This document shows positions 45,709 through 54,667 of a stretch of DNA of 64,000 nt, piece after piece (position 1 is the first letter of the stretch; every line of letters starts with the position of its first letter). The notes below the pieces were generated by a model. That model saw nothing but the letters and a program-made list of their open reading frames with translations, was not told where the DNA came from and searched no databases. The stretch comes from Acidobacteriota bacterium. GTDB taxonomy: Bacteria > Acidobacteriota > Terriglobia > Terriglobales > Acidobacteriaceae. Both the position numbers and the translations under genes were made by a program. The stretch lies in NCBI GenBank assembly GCA_016196065.1, contig JACPYL010000025.1, positions 310,001 to 374,000 on the forward strand, given 5' to 3'.

Positions 45709-46149
45709 GTGGCCTTCTGTACAAATTGTGGATCGCAAATGCCTGCAGGCGCGACCGCTTGTCCAACTTGCGCTGGTGGCAGTCCGAACCCCGTGAGCAC
45801 CGCTCCTGCTGCCGGGCTCACCGACAACATCGCTGGATTGTTGTCGTACCTGCTTATCCCGGCGATTGTCTTTCTCGTGCTTGAACCCTATAACAAGCGA
45901 AAATTCATCCGCTTTCACGCGTTTCAGTGCATTTTCCTTTGTGTCGCCGAATTTGCGCTCGGCATTGCGCTGGCCGTGGTCGGACACATCCCCTTCCTCG
46001 GTTGGATTGTGCTTCTGGCACTTTGGCCGCTGGTCAGCCTGGGCGAACTGGTCCTCTGGATCGTGCTCCTCCTGAAGGCCTACCAGGGACAGATGTGGAA
46101 ACTGCCCGTGATTGGGGACATGGCGGAAAAGCAAGCCAACGCAGTTTAG
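45709..46149 (+). CDS. Zinc-ribbon plus DUF4870 membrane protein, GTG start
   Basis: A 146-residue protein: an N-terminal zinc ribbon (CTNCGSQMPAGATACPTC, two CxxC pairs) and a DUF4870/Tic20-like membrane part with three or four helices (LSYLLIPAIVFLVLEPYN, FIRFHAFQCIFLCVAEFALGIA, FLGWIVLLALWPLVSL). The phrase YNKRKFIRFHAFQ is diagnostic of DUF4870. GTG start with GAGGAG 6 nt upstream. Function unknown; probably a small membrane adaptor. Confidence 0.85.
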   Translation: MAFCTNCGSQMPAGATACPTCAGGSPNPVSTAPAAGLTDNIAGLLSYLLIPAIVFLVLEPYNKRKFIRFHAFQCIFLCVAEFALGIALAVVGHIPFLGWIVLLALWPLVSLGELVLWIVLLLKAYQGQMWKLPVIGDMAEKQANAV

Positions 46150-46251
46150 CCGGCGGGAATCTCGCTGACGCCGCTGCAAGCACGGATCTGCGGCGAGAGA
46201 TTCGCCGCTTGTTCGCCCTTATGATATGCTGCCTTTCGCGGCGAGGACACG

Positions 46252-46851
46252 ATGCGGAAGGCAGTCAATCATCTGAAGAAGTCGGACCCGGTGCTGGCGG
46301 CGATTATCGAGCAGGTCGGCCCCTGCAAGATGCAGTTTGGCGAGCCGACCTTTCATAGTCTGGCGGAATCGATCCTTTACCAGCAGCTCAATGGCAAAGC
46401 CGCCATGACGATCTTCAACCGCTTTACTGCCGCGGCTGGCGATCCACTCACTCCCAAGGGAATCCTTCACCTCTCCGACAAAGAGATGCGCGCCGTCGGT
46501 CTTTCCAAGCAAAAGACTTCCTATCTCCGCGACCTCTCATCAAAAACCAGAGACGGCCTGATGGAATTCGAGCGCCTCCCAGAACTTCCTGAAGACGAAG
46601 TGATCGCTCATCTCACCCAGGTCAAAGGCATCGGCGTATGGACCGCGCACATGTTCCTGATGTTCACACTGCGTCGGCCCGACATTCTGCCCACCGGCGA
46701 CTACGGCATCCAGGCCGCGATCAAGAAGCACTACAAGAAACGTAAGTGGCCCAAGCCCGACGTGATGCAGAAGATCGCGAAACCATGGATACCCTACCGC
46801 TCAATCGCGTGCTGGTATCTGTGGCGAAGTTTAGATATCAAGACGATGTGA
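46252..46851 (+). CDS. AlkA-like DNA-3-methyladenine glycosylase (HhH-GPD)
   Basis: A 199-residue base-excision glycosylase. The helix-hairpin-helix is LTQVKGIGVWTAHMFLMF, and the catalytic Asp is in LPTGDYGIQ; the opening FHSLAESILYQQLNGKAA is also typical. It lacks the N-terminal AlkA subdomain, like many bacterial short forms. No iron-sulfur cysteines. It ends 13 bp before the 5'-3' nuclease gene on the same strand, so the two probably form a repair operon: base removal followed by flap or nick processing. Confidence 0.92.
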   Translation: MRKAVNHLKKSDPVLAAIIEQVGPCKMQFGEPTFHSLAESILYQQLNGKAAMTIFNRFTAAAGDPLTPKGILHLSDKEMRAVGLSKQKTSYLRDLSSKTRDGLMEFERLPELPEDEVIAHLTQVKGIGVWTAHMFLMFTLRRPDILPTGDYGIQAAIKKHYKKRKWPKPDVMQKIAKPWIPYRSIACWYLWRSLDIKTM

Positions 46852-46864
46852 TCGCACCGCACAA

Positions 46865-47737
46865 ATGGACGTTCACCTCATTGACGGCACCTACGAACTG
46901 TTCCGGCACTTCTTCGCCGTGCCGTCTTCCACGGATGCCAACGGACAGGAGGTCGGCGCGGTGCGCGGCGTCCTGACTTCCGTTCTTTCCATGATCGAAC
47001 ACGGAGGGACTCACCTTGGAGTTGCGACCGATCATGTGGTCGAGTCGTTCCGCAACGATCTCTATCCGGGATACAAGACCAGCGAGGGCGTAGCTCCTGA
47101 ACTACTCTCGCAGTTCCCCATCCTCGAAGAAGCACTGGATGCGATGGGCGTGAAGGTGTGGCCCATGGTCGAGTTCGAAGCCGATGATGCGCTCGCTTCC
47201 GCCGCCGCGAAGGCTGCCGAAGACGACCGTGTCCAGAAAGTCTTCATCTGTACTCCCGATAAAGATCTCGGGCAATGTGTGGTGGGCATGCGAGTCGTCC
47301 AACTTGACCGCAGGCGCAACCTCGTGCGCGATGAAGCCGGCGTTGTAGAAAAATTCGGTGTGAAACCGGGATCGATTCCCGACTATCTCGCAGTTGTCGG
47401 AGACAGTGCAGACGGCTTCCCGGGATTGCCGGGCTGGGGAGAAAAGGCAGCGGCTGCCGTGCTCTCTCCGTACCTCCATCTGGAAGGTATTCCGAAGGAT
47501 TGGCGGGAATGGCACCCTTCCATCAAGCGGGCGAAGGCCCTCTCCGAATCGCTGGTCACAGGATGGAATGACGCATTATTGTTTCGAACCCTCGCGACGC
47601 TTCGCCTGGATGTATCCGTATTCCAGACCATCGACGATCTGCGCTGGAGGGGACCGAGGCCCAACTTCGGCTCTTACTGCCAGAGACTGAAGGTTCCAGA
47701 TTTGTTCCGCAAGGTTACAGCGGCAACTCCGCGGTAA
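46865..47737 (+). CDS. Stand-alone 5'-3' exonuclease (PolI N-terminal/FEN type)
   Basis: A 290-residue nuclease of the type fused to DNA polymerase I. The metal acidic residues appear in VHLIDGTYELFRHFF, EADDALASAAAKAAED, TPDKDLGQCV and VVGDSADGFPGLPGWGEKAA, the last being the helix-3-turn DNA-binding motif. YKTSEGVAPEL is the flexible arch. Encoded 13 bp after the AlkA-like glycosylase. No polymerase domain is attached, so it acts as a separate enzyme. Confidence 0.9.
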   Translation: MDVHLIDGTYELFRHFFAVPSSTDANGQEVGAVRGVLTSVLSMIEHGGTHLGVATDHVVESFRNDLYPGYKTSEGVAPELLSQFPILEEALDAMGVKVWPMVEFEADDALASAAAKAAEDDRVQKVFICTPDKDLGQCVVGMRVVQLDRRRNLVRDEAGVVEKFGVKPGSIPDYLAVVGDSADGFPGLPGWGEKAAAAVLSPYLHLEGIPKDWREWHPSIKRAKALSESLVTGWNDALLFRTLATLRLDVSVFQTIDDLRWRGPRPNFGSYCQRLKVPDLFRKVTAATPR

Positions 47738-47745
47738 AGGGCTTT

Positions 47746-49389
47746 CTAGAGCGTAGGTAAAGCGTCCGGACTCGCGAGCGTAGGCAGTTCCGCCGCAGCA
47801 TTTTGACTCACTTCCCCGGGCATGTGGGTACGCCACCATCGCTCCGCATCTTCCGATGTCCAGGACCCGATTCCATCTGAGTCTTCCAGCATGCGCACCA
47901 TCGCATCTGCGGACGCTGGCCGTTGTGCTGGGTCCTTAGCGAGACACATCATGATGGCGCGATCGAGGCTGGCAGGCACGGCTGTTTGTGTTCTTTTGGA
48001 AGGAGCGACCGGAGTCTTCTGAAGGTGCGCCAGCAGCATCGCGGTGGCACCTTTTTCTTCAAACACCAGGCTGCCCGTGGTCAGCCAATACGCGACGCAT
48101 CCCAACCCGTACAGATCGGTGCGGCCGTCTACCGGCGAATTTCCCATTGCCATTTCAGGAGCCATGAAGGCAGGCGTGCCCGTGGTCGCGCCGTCGAGTG
48201 TGATTTGAGTTTCCTGTTCATCCAGCACTTTGACCAGACCGAAATCGAGAACCTTGGCGAAGTCATATTCATTGCCCATCCGGCACAAGAATATGTTGGT
48301 GGGCTTGATATCGCGATGAATCATGCCATGGCCGTGAGCGTCCCCCAGCGACCGACAAACTTGCCGCAGAATGCTTGCGACTCTCGCAGGTGGCTGCGGG
48401 CCAAACTTCTTGACCAACGTTTCCAGGTCGATGCCGTCCAGTAATTCCATTACGTAATAGAAAACGCCGTCCTTCGTGACGCCGAAGTCGTACAGTTCCA
48501 CCGTGTGTGGAGAGCGCAGCGAGGCAGTCGTTTTAGCTTCTTGCTCGAAGCGTCGCCGGATCGTTACCGAGTTGCTCCCCGACTTTCCACTCATCATGTC
48601 CGGTTGGATCAACTTGATCGCCGCATCGCGAGCCAGCATGTGATGTCGGGCACGCCAGACCTCTCCCATCCCTCCCTTACCCAACAGGGATACGAGCCGG
48701 TAGCTGCCCATTTCGCGCGCCTTCGTCACTTGTTGGCCTAACTTCGTCATCACCCGCGAGATCACGACCGCCACACCCACCAACAGATAGTCGGGATAGT
48801 GCATGATGAGCACATTGCTCACCGGGCCAAAGTCCCACGAGCCCCGGGCCCGCGCGATCAGCATTCCGATAGGGTTCATCGACACCGCGATCAACGAAGC
48901 CACCAACGTTTTCATCGGCGAATTGGGTACGATCGCCGCTGACATCAGGACCACTGCGCCGATCCAGCTGATCATCGGATTGGCGGGCCAATCCTTGGGT
49001 ACGTGCGACCAGTGCATCAACAGGCCGAGAGCAGCAGCCGTGAACACCATGTACACATGGCCGAGATCCAGAATGAACTGCGGGTCGCGGTCGCCTTTGC
49101 GGATGTAGAAGAACAGTCCCAATGACGCGGCGATGCTGACCAACGCGATGACATCCGTCGTTGGCTCGCGACGCCAGATCCCTTCACCATGGCTCATGAC
49201 AAAGAGCGCGACCTTATCTGCCGTAGTGGCGAGCAACCACAGCACTGCCGCCAGAAGCGACATGATTTCCAGCCGTTTCGACGCCTCTTTGAGCACATCG
49301 TAAGGGACTTGAGAGATACGATTGCGCGTCAGGCTGGGATCAGCCGGCGTGGCTTCTGGAACGGGGCCGATTAATTGCGGGTCTGGCAT
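47746..49389 (-). CDS. Membrane Ser/Thr protein kinase with N-terminal transmembrane domain
   Basis: A 547-residue kinase in the reverse of the usual order: residues about 50-215 contain six hydrophobic helices, and the PKN2-type kinase domain follows (G loop GKGGMG 237-242, AAIKLI lysine, catalytic HRDIKPTN with Asp360, LDFGLVKV, GTPAFMAPEMA). It has no extracellular PASTA domain after the kinase. A Pro/Glu-rich start and a short Ala tail frame it. Start chosen with GAGG 6 nt upstream. The sensory part is therefore the membrane region itself. Confidence 0.9.
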   Translation of the reverse strand: MPDPQLIGPVPEATPADPSLTRNRISQVPYDVLKEASKRLEIMSLLAAVLWLLATTADKVALFVMSHGEGIWRREPTTDVIALVSIAASLGLFFYIRKGDRDPQFILDLGHVYMVFTAAALGLLMHWSHVPKDWPANPMISWIGAVVLMSAAIVPNSPMKTLVASLIAVSMNPIGMLIARARGSWDFGPVSNVLIMHYPDYLLVGVAVVISRVMTKLGQQVTKAREMGSYRLVSLLGKGGMGEVWRARHHMLARDAAIKLIQPDMMSGKSGSNSVTIRRRFEQEAKTTASLRSPHTVELYDFGVTKDGVFYYVMELLDGIDLETLVKKFGPQPPARVASILRQVCRSLGDAHGHGMIHRDIKPTNIFLCRMGNEYDFAKVLDFGLVKVLDEQETQITLDGATTGTPAFMAPEMAMGNSPVDGRTDLYGLGCVAYWLTTGSLVFEEKGATAMLLAHLQKTPVAPSKRTQTAVPASLDRAIMMCLAKDPAQRPASADAMVRMLEDSDGIGSWTSEDAERWWRTHMPGEVSQNAAAELPTLASPDALPTL

Positions 49390-49433
49390 CAAGGCCTCTA
49401 CACCATCGAGAAACTGTTTCGTCGCCGACGTGA

Positions 49434-50576
49434 TTATTTCTGATGTCGCCGGAACGCCCCGTACAATGCGTCCAAAAGATCCTGGCTGGAGCCGTCGTAG
49501 TCCGCATCCAGGCTCCACATGAAGACTCCTCCGAAGCCACGCTTACCGAGGACGTAATTCGCTTTTGCCGCCGTCGACTGCGCATCGTCGTAACTGATGA
49601 AACCAGTCGCCCCTCCCACTCCCTCGTTGAGCAGATAGGGAGCCTTGGCAGCCGCGTCGCGACGGCGCATCCATCCCATCTTGTTGATGCGGGGCTTAAT
49701 GTCCGTCCCGTAATTCACGCTCAGCGTCGTGTTGCCGCAATCCGAGCACAGATCCCAAAGTTGCTGGGCACTGTCGAACTCGTAGCCGTAAAATGCCGTC
49801 CCCATATTCAGTTTGTCCGGCGGAACACCGTAGATATTCGCGAACAAATCCATCGACGTTTGAATACTGCCAGCCTGTTCTGGATCGTTGGGATCCTGGA
49901 ATAGCGGGGAATTGATTCCGGCACGATCGCTCCACGGACCGTAGTAGTCGTACGTCATTACATTGATGAAGTCGAGCAGGGGTGCGAGCGCGGGCACGTC
50001 AAAGCCGCTTCCCCACGATCGCGGGTCAGCCGGAATCGCCATCGACAGCAGATACCGCGGGCTGGCGAATTGGTTGCGCAAATCCTGCATCAGCATGATG
50101 CAGTTGTTCGTATCTTTCGGATTGACCGGGATCTCCCAGTCGATGTCCACCCCGTCGTATCCGTTCGCGACCACAAAATTGGAAACATTCTTCACGAACG
50201 CCGCGCGGATCGTGGGATCAGCCGAGATCTTCCGGAAGGCTTGGGCCTGCGCCGGATCGCCCCCACCAATCGAGATCAGCACTTTCACTCCAGCGGCGTG
50301 CGCATTTGAAATCAATGCTGGTTCGATCAAGCCCTCTGAAACGACGATGTTGCCAAGATTCTTCTTGTCGAGCAGCAGAAAGGCATGCGAGATGTGGGTC
50401 AGGTGCTGATACGGAATATTGGCGGCACTATAAGCGGGAGTATTGGTCTTGGACCAGAACGTGTAGTAGGCAAGGAGGCGTTTTGATGAGGCCGCAGAAG
50501 AAGCGGGTACAAGCACCAGAGCCAACAGACACGTCAGGGAAAGAACAACAACTCCGCGGGTACTAAAGGACAGCAT
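49434..50576 (-). CDS. Secreted glycoside hydrolase family 18 (chitinase-like)
   Basis: A 380-residue chitinase-type enzyme. Signal peptide residues 1-29 (CLLALVLVPASSAAS). Conserved GH18 motifs: SIGGGD (102-107) and the catalytic DGVDIDWE (141-148), where Glu148 is the acid/base. MTYDYYGPW and FMWSLDADYDG near the C-terminus complete the substrate cleft. No carbohydrate-binding module. It cleaves chitin-like or peptidoglycan-like beta-1,4 N-acetylglucosamine links; exact substrate open. It lies 44 bp upstream of the kinase gene on the same strand. Confidence 0.94.
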   Translation of the reverse strand: MLSFSTRGVVVLSLTCLLALVLVPASSAASSKRLLAYYTFWSKTNTPAYSAANIPYQHLTHISHAFLLLDKKNLGNIVVSEGLIEPALISNAHAAGVKVLISIGGGDPAQAQAFRKISADPTIRAAFVKNVSNFVVANGYDGVDIDWEIPVNPKDTNNCIMLMQDLRNQFASPRYLLSMAIPADPRSWGSGFDVPALAPLLDFINVMTYDYYGPWSDRAGINSPLFQDPNDPEQAGSIQTSMDLFANIYGVPPDKLNMGTAFYGYEFDSAQQLWDLCSDCGNTTLSVNYGTDIKPRINKMGWMRRRDAAAKAPYLLNEGVGGATGFISYDDAQSTAAKANYVLGKRGFGGVFMWSLDADYDGSSQDLLDALYGAFRRHQK

Positions 50577-50674
50577 TAGGATGACTCCCGGCTCCGGCCG
50601 TAGATTCCGGAGCGTTTCAGAATCTTACATGGTGGCCAGCCTGCTTTCATGAAAAATGGCCCAATCATTGCACA

Positions 50675-50711
50675 AAGAAAAAACCCTCTCGCTCGGGCTG
50701 AGAGGGTTGCG
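50675..50711 (-). terminator. Intrinsic terminator of the cold-shock gene
   Basis: On the minus strand AACCCTCTC pairs with GAGAGGGTT around a 9-nt loop and is followed by TTTTC, 22 nt after the csp stop codon. Confidence 0.85.
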
Positions 50712-50732
50712 AACTGGCTGCATGGAGAGGCT

Positions 50733-50936
50733 CTAGGCACGCACTACGTTGGCCGCCTGAAATCCCTTGGGGCCTTTCAACAAGTCGAACTCAACCGTCT
50801 CGCCTTCGTTCAACGAGCGATACCCGTTCTCCTGGATGGCGGAGAAATGCACGAACACGTCCTCTCCCGTAGAGCGCTGGATAAACCCATACCCCTTCGC
50901 CCCGTTGAACCACTTCACAGTACCCTTCTCTCTCAC
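50733..50936 (-). CDS. Cold-shock protein (CspA family), GTG start
   Basis: A 67-residue nucleic-acid-binding protein with both RNP motifs: KGYGFIQR and VFVHFSAI, in the usual frame [17 protein letters not shown]. Start is GTG, 8 nt after AAAGGAG; an open upstream extension is not conserved. A strong terminator follows. The long untranslated upstream region of such genes often carries a temperature-sensing RNA, but I cannot show one here. Confidence 0.94.
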   Translation of the reverse strand: MREKGTVKWFNGAKGYGFIQRSTGEDVFVHFSAIQENGYRSLNEGETVEFDLLKGPKGFQAANVVRA

Positions 50937-51399
50937 GGAAAAACTCCTTTCGCCTTTGTCGCTGGAATATTCTTCCGTCTCTATGTGTTTGTCCCGGGGA
51001 ACGGGACACCCCCTCAAAGGACGGTCAGAATTCGGTTGCGAACCGCGTACGGGCGAACGCTCCAACACAAACGGCTCCCGAAGTTCCGGCGCTCAACAGG
51101 GAGCGACGTAACGGCTGGAGCCGCGAGACGAAGGCGCGATATCGGACTGCCTGACACAGAACGTCAACCTGGGCTTGCACTCTCGCCAACCGTTCCCGGC
51201 TGGCGAAGCCCCAGATAATAGCAGGAACTTGGTTCTTGGCAAGAGACAACTTCTTGACATCCAAGACATCCAATATGACCCGAGGGCGGCCCTGAGCCAC
51301 GTCCCGTGGGCCCGGGAAGGACAGGTGGACCGCCCGGTTGCCGTCCCCTACTGGCTTTCCAGGTAGAAGACGCAGCGTCTGATACGATTTGGGAGCGCC
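50937..51399. other. Intergenic region between divergent csp and yihY-like genes
   Basis: No gene supported; apparent open frames on both strands have no family character. It contains the 5' leader of the cold-shock gene (pyrimidine-rich on the plus strand) and a repeat of GACATCCAA units near 51250. Confidence 0.5.
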
Positions 51400-52275
51400 G
51401 TGACGTCCATTACACCCATCGAACTTCCGGAAAAGACTGCCGCCGACCGGAAACCCGGCATGGTCAAAAGGCAGACCGACGGCTTGGTCCGCTCCACCCT
51501 GAAGTATCTCCTGCGGACGGAAGTTCACACGTTTGCGTTCTCAGTAGCGGCCAACGCCATTCTGTCGTTCTTCCCATTCGTCCTGCTCCTGCTCACGCTT
51601 ATTCGGCGTGTCTTTCATTCGCAGGTCATGTACGACGTTGTCGTCCGCCTCCTGCGTGATTATGTTCCCGCCGGCCAGGACTTCGTCATCCGCAACCTGA
51701 ACGCGCTGGTCGACGCGCACCAACGTGCGCAAGTGTTCTCCGTGGTGATGTTGCTGATCACATCGACTGGCATCTTCATGCCCCTCGAAGTCGCGTTGAA
51801 CCGGATCTGGGGATTTCGCAATAACCGGTCCTATGTCGGCAACCAGCTCATCTCTCTGGGGCTGACCTTCGCCTCGGGCTGCCTGGCACTGCTCTCGGTC
51901 TCGCTTACCGCGGGCAATCTCTCCATCATGAAAGGAGCGCTCCAAGGCCATGGCATGTGGTTTGTGAATCTGGTGGGCTTCATTACCATGAAGGTGTTTG
52001 CGATCACCGCCAGCATCGCCATCTTCTTCCTCATTTACTGGTTGCTGCCCAACGGCAAAGTCCCAGCCCGGGCCGTACTGCCCACCGCCGTGCTGATGGG
52101 AGTGTTCTCGGAAGCTCTCAAGTACGCCTACATCTTGGCCCTGCCCTGGCTCAACTTCGGTGAAGTCTATGGACCATTCGCGATCTCGGTCAGCCTGATG
52201 TTCTGGGCCTTTCTCTCGGGAATGCTGCTGCTGACCGGAGCGCATCTTTCCGCGCGCAAACTGCGTGACCTGTAA
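51400..52275 (+). CDS. YihY/BrkB-family membrane protein, GTG start
   Basis: A 291-residue protein with six predicted membrane helices, preceded by a soluble N-terminus of about 40 residues. SVAANAILSFFPFVLLLLTLI and, near the end, GEVYGPFAISVSLMFWAFLSGMLLLTGAHLSA are the family's typical first and last helices. The family was once called ribonuclease BN, which is now considered an error. Function unknown, possibly lipid or ion transport. GTG start, GGGAG 6 nt upstream. Confidence 0.88.
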   Translation: MTSITPIELPEKTAADRKPGMVKRQTDGLVRSTLKYLLRTEVHTFAFSVAANAILSFFPFVLLLLTLIRRVFHSQVMYDVVVRLLRDYVPAGQDFVIRNLNALVDAHQRAQVFSVVMLLITSTGIFMPLEVALNRIWGFRNNRSYVGNQLISLGLTFASGCLALLSVSLTAGNLSIMKGALQGHGMWFVNLVGFITMKVFAITASIAIFFLIYWLLPNGKVPARAVLPTAVLMGVFSEALKYAYILALPWLNFGEVYGPFAISVSLMFWAFLSGMLLLTGAHLSARKLRDL

Positions 52276-52353
52276 ATCCGCGCGTTCCTGTGAAGCCGGA
52301 GAGGCAATCGCAACATCTATCTAGTACACGTCCACATTTTCCTGAAAGAGAGA

Positions 52354-53421
52354 ATGCCAGAACTCATGAGCAAGACCAAAGCCTACGCCGCCCATAGCCC
52401 CAAAGCTGCACTGGCACCGTATTCCTTTGAACGGCGCGATCCGCGGGAACACGATGTCGTCATCGACATCAAGTATTGCGGCATCTGCCATTCCGACATT
52501 CACCAGGCGCGCAATGAATGGGGCGATTTCCTTCAGGAATCCATTTTCCCGATGGTTCCCGGTCACGAAATCGCCGGAGTCGTCGCTTCCGTCGGACCGA
52601 AAGTGACCAAGTACAAGGTGGGAGACAAAGTGGGGGTTGGCTGCTTCGTCGACTCCTGCAGAACCTGTTCCGCCTGCCAGAGAGACCTCGAACAGTATTG
52701 CGAAGTGAAAACCGTATTCACCTACAACGGTCGCGACCAAGAGGGCGTCCCCACATACGGCGGGTACTCCGAGAAAATCGTAGTCGACGAAAACTACGTG
52801 CTGCGTATCCCCGATAATCTGCCGCTGGATGCCGCTGCCCCTCTGCTCTGTGCAGGAATCACGCTGTACTCGCCCCTGAAGCACTGGAAGGCCGGTCCTG
52901 GCAAGAAAGTAGCTATCGTCGGCATGGGCGGACTCGGCCATATGGGAGTGAAACTCGCGCATGCTCTGGGTGCTGAGGTGACCGTCCTGAGCCAGTCACT
53001 CAGCAAGCAAGCCGACGGCAAGCGCCTGGGAGCCGATCACTTTTACGCCACCTCAAATCCGGAGACGTTCACCAAACTCGCCTCCTCCTTCGACCTCATC
53101 ATCAACACGGTTTCCGCGGATATCGATTGGAATCAATATTTCGGCCTGCTCAAACTCGATGGGACGATGGTCGTGGTCGGCGTACCAGAGAAGTTGGTCC
53201 CGGTTGCCGCCATGCCTTTAGTCGGCAGACGCCGCAGCATCGCCGGCTCCTGCATCGGAGGAGTCAAAGAAACCCAGGAGATGCTCGATTTCTGCGGCCA
53301 GCACAATCTGGCGTCGGATATCGAAGTAGTTCCGATTCAGAAGGTCAACGAAGCCTACGAGCGCGTCACGAGGAGCGACGTGCGCTACCGGTTCGTGATT
53401 GATATGGCGTCGCTGAAGTAA
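52354..53421 (+). CDS. Zinc-dependent NADP alcohol dehydrogenase (cinnamyl-alcohol dehydrogenase/YahK type)
   Basis: A 355-residue medium-chain dehydrogenase. Catalytic zinc site CGICHSD with GHEIAG downstream; structural zinc cysteines in [16 protein letters not shown]; nucleotide site [13 protein letters not shown]. The family reduces a wide range of aldehydes with NADPH. An alternative ATG 12 nt downstream (MSKTKA) cannot be excluded. The gene stands alone and ends before an interspersed palindrome. Confidence 0.94.
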   Translation: MPELMSKTKAYAAHSPKAALAPYSFERRDPREHDVVIDIKYCGICHSDIHQARNEWGDFLQESIFPMVPGHEIAGVVASVGPKVTKYKVGDKVGVGCFVDSCRTCSACQRDLEQYCEVKTVFTYNGRDQEGVPTYGGYSEKIVVDENYVLRIPDNLPLDAAAPLLCAGITLYSPLKHWKAGPGKKVAIVGMGGLGHMGVKLAHALGAEVTVLSQSLSKQADGKRLGADHFYATSNPETFTKLASSFDLIINTVSADIDWNQYFGLLKLDGTMVVVGVPEKLVPVAAMPLVGRRRSIAGSCIGGVKETQEMLDFCGQHNLASDIEVVPIQKVNEAYERVTRSDVRYRFVIDMASLK

Positions 53422-53450
53422 ATCGAACGCAGCAATGCCCACTCCGTTCT

Positions 53451-53521
53451 ATCATCCTGAGCGAAGCGAAGGACCTGATTTCTTATCCCTAACAACAGGT
53501 CCTTCGCTTCGCTCAGGATGA
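53451..53521. repeat. Interspersed palindrome, TCATCCTGAGC family
   Basis: ATCCTGAGCGAAGCGAAGGA at the left mirrors TCCTTCGCTTCGCTCAGGAT at the right around an AT-rich loop; a 25-bp near-perfect hairpin, possibly also a terminator of both convergent genes. Confidence 0.8.
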
Positions 53522-53542
53522 CCCCTCCCAACTCCCCAATCG

Positions 53543-54067
53543 TCAAAATCTCCACTTCGTCGCCGTCTTCGGAAACGTTTTCTCGACGAACCCAAACACC
53601 GCTCTCGAACGCACCATAAAAATCGGCTCACCCATGCTGCGGGGATCCATCTTGTACTTCTTCACATAAGCAGCGGCCATTCGTTCTAGAGTTGCTGCGT
53701 CCTTCACTTCCTCGGCAGATCCTTCGATGATGACCGCCTCTTCGCCGTCATCATTCGTGATCGTGCATGCCGGATTTGCGGCCAGGTTCCGGCCTTTGCG
53801 GGATTTTCGTCCGGTAGAAAAATAGAACGCATCCTCCACCCAGACTCCCCATACCGGCATGACATGCGGACGGTTCTCGGGATGCACTGTGGCGACCCAG
53901 AACGTACGGCATTTCCCGACTTGCGTGGCAACCCAACTCCAGGGGAGCAGTCCCTTTTCATCTTCTGCCAATCCGTATCCGGGAGCGAAGGGCCGACCCG
54001 CTTTGGGCGCGGCGCTTTTGTTGGTTTTCTTAGGCGAGGTTTTGCGGGCAGCTGATCGTTTCGTCAT
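53543..54067 (-). CDS. Pyridoxamine 5'-phosphate oxidase-like FMN-binding protein
   Basis: A 174-residue protein with a basic Lys/Ala N-terminal tail (about 25 residues) and a split-barrel flavin fold: TFWVATVHPENRPHVMPVWGVWVEDAFYFSTG, KGRNLAANPACTITNDD, EAVIIEGSAEEV. These phrases fit the PNPOx-like family (often annotated as pyridoxamine oxidase or F420/FMN general stress proteins). No evidence for vitamin B6 function. Start after the first in-frame Met cluster is uncertain by 12 nt. Confidence 0.82.
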   Translation of the reverse strand: MTKRSAARKTSPKKTNKSAAPKAGRPFAPGYGLAEDEKGLLPWSWVATQVGKCRTFWVATVHPENRPHVMPVWGVWVEDAFYFSTGRKSRKGRNLAANPACTITNDDGEEAVIIEGSAEEVKDAATLERMAAAYVKKYKMDPRSMGEPIFMVRSRAVFGFVEKTFPKTATKWRF

Positions 54068-54106
54068 GACGACCAGCATTGTAACTCCAGAAGCAAGTCG
54101 CGGACG

Positions 54107-54505
54107 CTACGTTACGGTCAGAACCAGCGTGCTGCTGTTGCCCCCGCTATCGCAGCCCAAGTCGCCCGTATTACCACCCGGCGTGCGGACGAGAACGTTG
54201 TAGCTTCCGGGAGCAGCGATCATCGCGGCAGTAACTGTGACGGTCAGCTTGATGGTGCTGTTGACAGTCGTCGCCAGTGCCACCCCGTTGAAAACGACGA
54301 CGGAAGCGCCGACAAACTTGGTGCCATTGACGGTCAGCTGGAATGATGGCGCTACCTGCGCGAACGGGATTGTCGACGGAGAAATTGAGGAGATGACGGG
54401 TTTTGGCCGTGCGCTTCCACAAATCACATCCACGGCCCCGCATCCCGAGAGCATCACGATCGCCACGACACAAGGAACGAGGCGCGAGACTACTGAAATT
54501 TTCAT
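54107..54505 (-). CDS. Small lipoprotein with one IPT/TIG-like domain
   Basis: A 132-residue lipoprotein: lipobox LSGC around residue 22, then one Ig-like IPT/TIG unit (PVISSISPSTIPFAQVAPSFQLTVNGTKFVGASVVVFNG...). The C-terminal SYNVLVRTPGGNTGD is typical of these domains. It may be a fragment of a larger family of cell-surface proteins. Start chosen for the lipoprotein signal. Confidence 0.7.
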   Translation of the reverse strand: MKISVVSRLVPCVVAIVMLSGCGAVDVICGSARPKPVISSISPSTIPFAQVAPSFQLTVNGTKFVGASVVVFNGVALATTVNSTIKLTVTVTAAMIAAPGSYNVLVRTPGGNTGDLGCDSGGNSSTLVLTVT

Positions 54506-54667
54506 TTGGGATTGATCTGAATTGAGTCTAGCACTTGGTCTGCGTCGCATCCGCGGAGTTGGTCCTTCACTGCGGAACGAAAGTTTGGATCAAGAACGCC
54601 CCTAGGAACCACGTTCTGCACCACGCCAGCCCCGGCGCTGCATTCAAGCCTCTCCGTTTTCCCGCCG

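Noticed and set aside
48505-49108. Small plus-strand frames within the kinase gene
   Set aside because: Shadows of the kinase and its membrane domain, with no motifs of their own.
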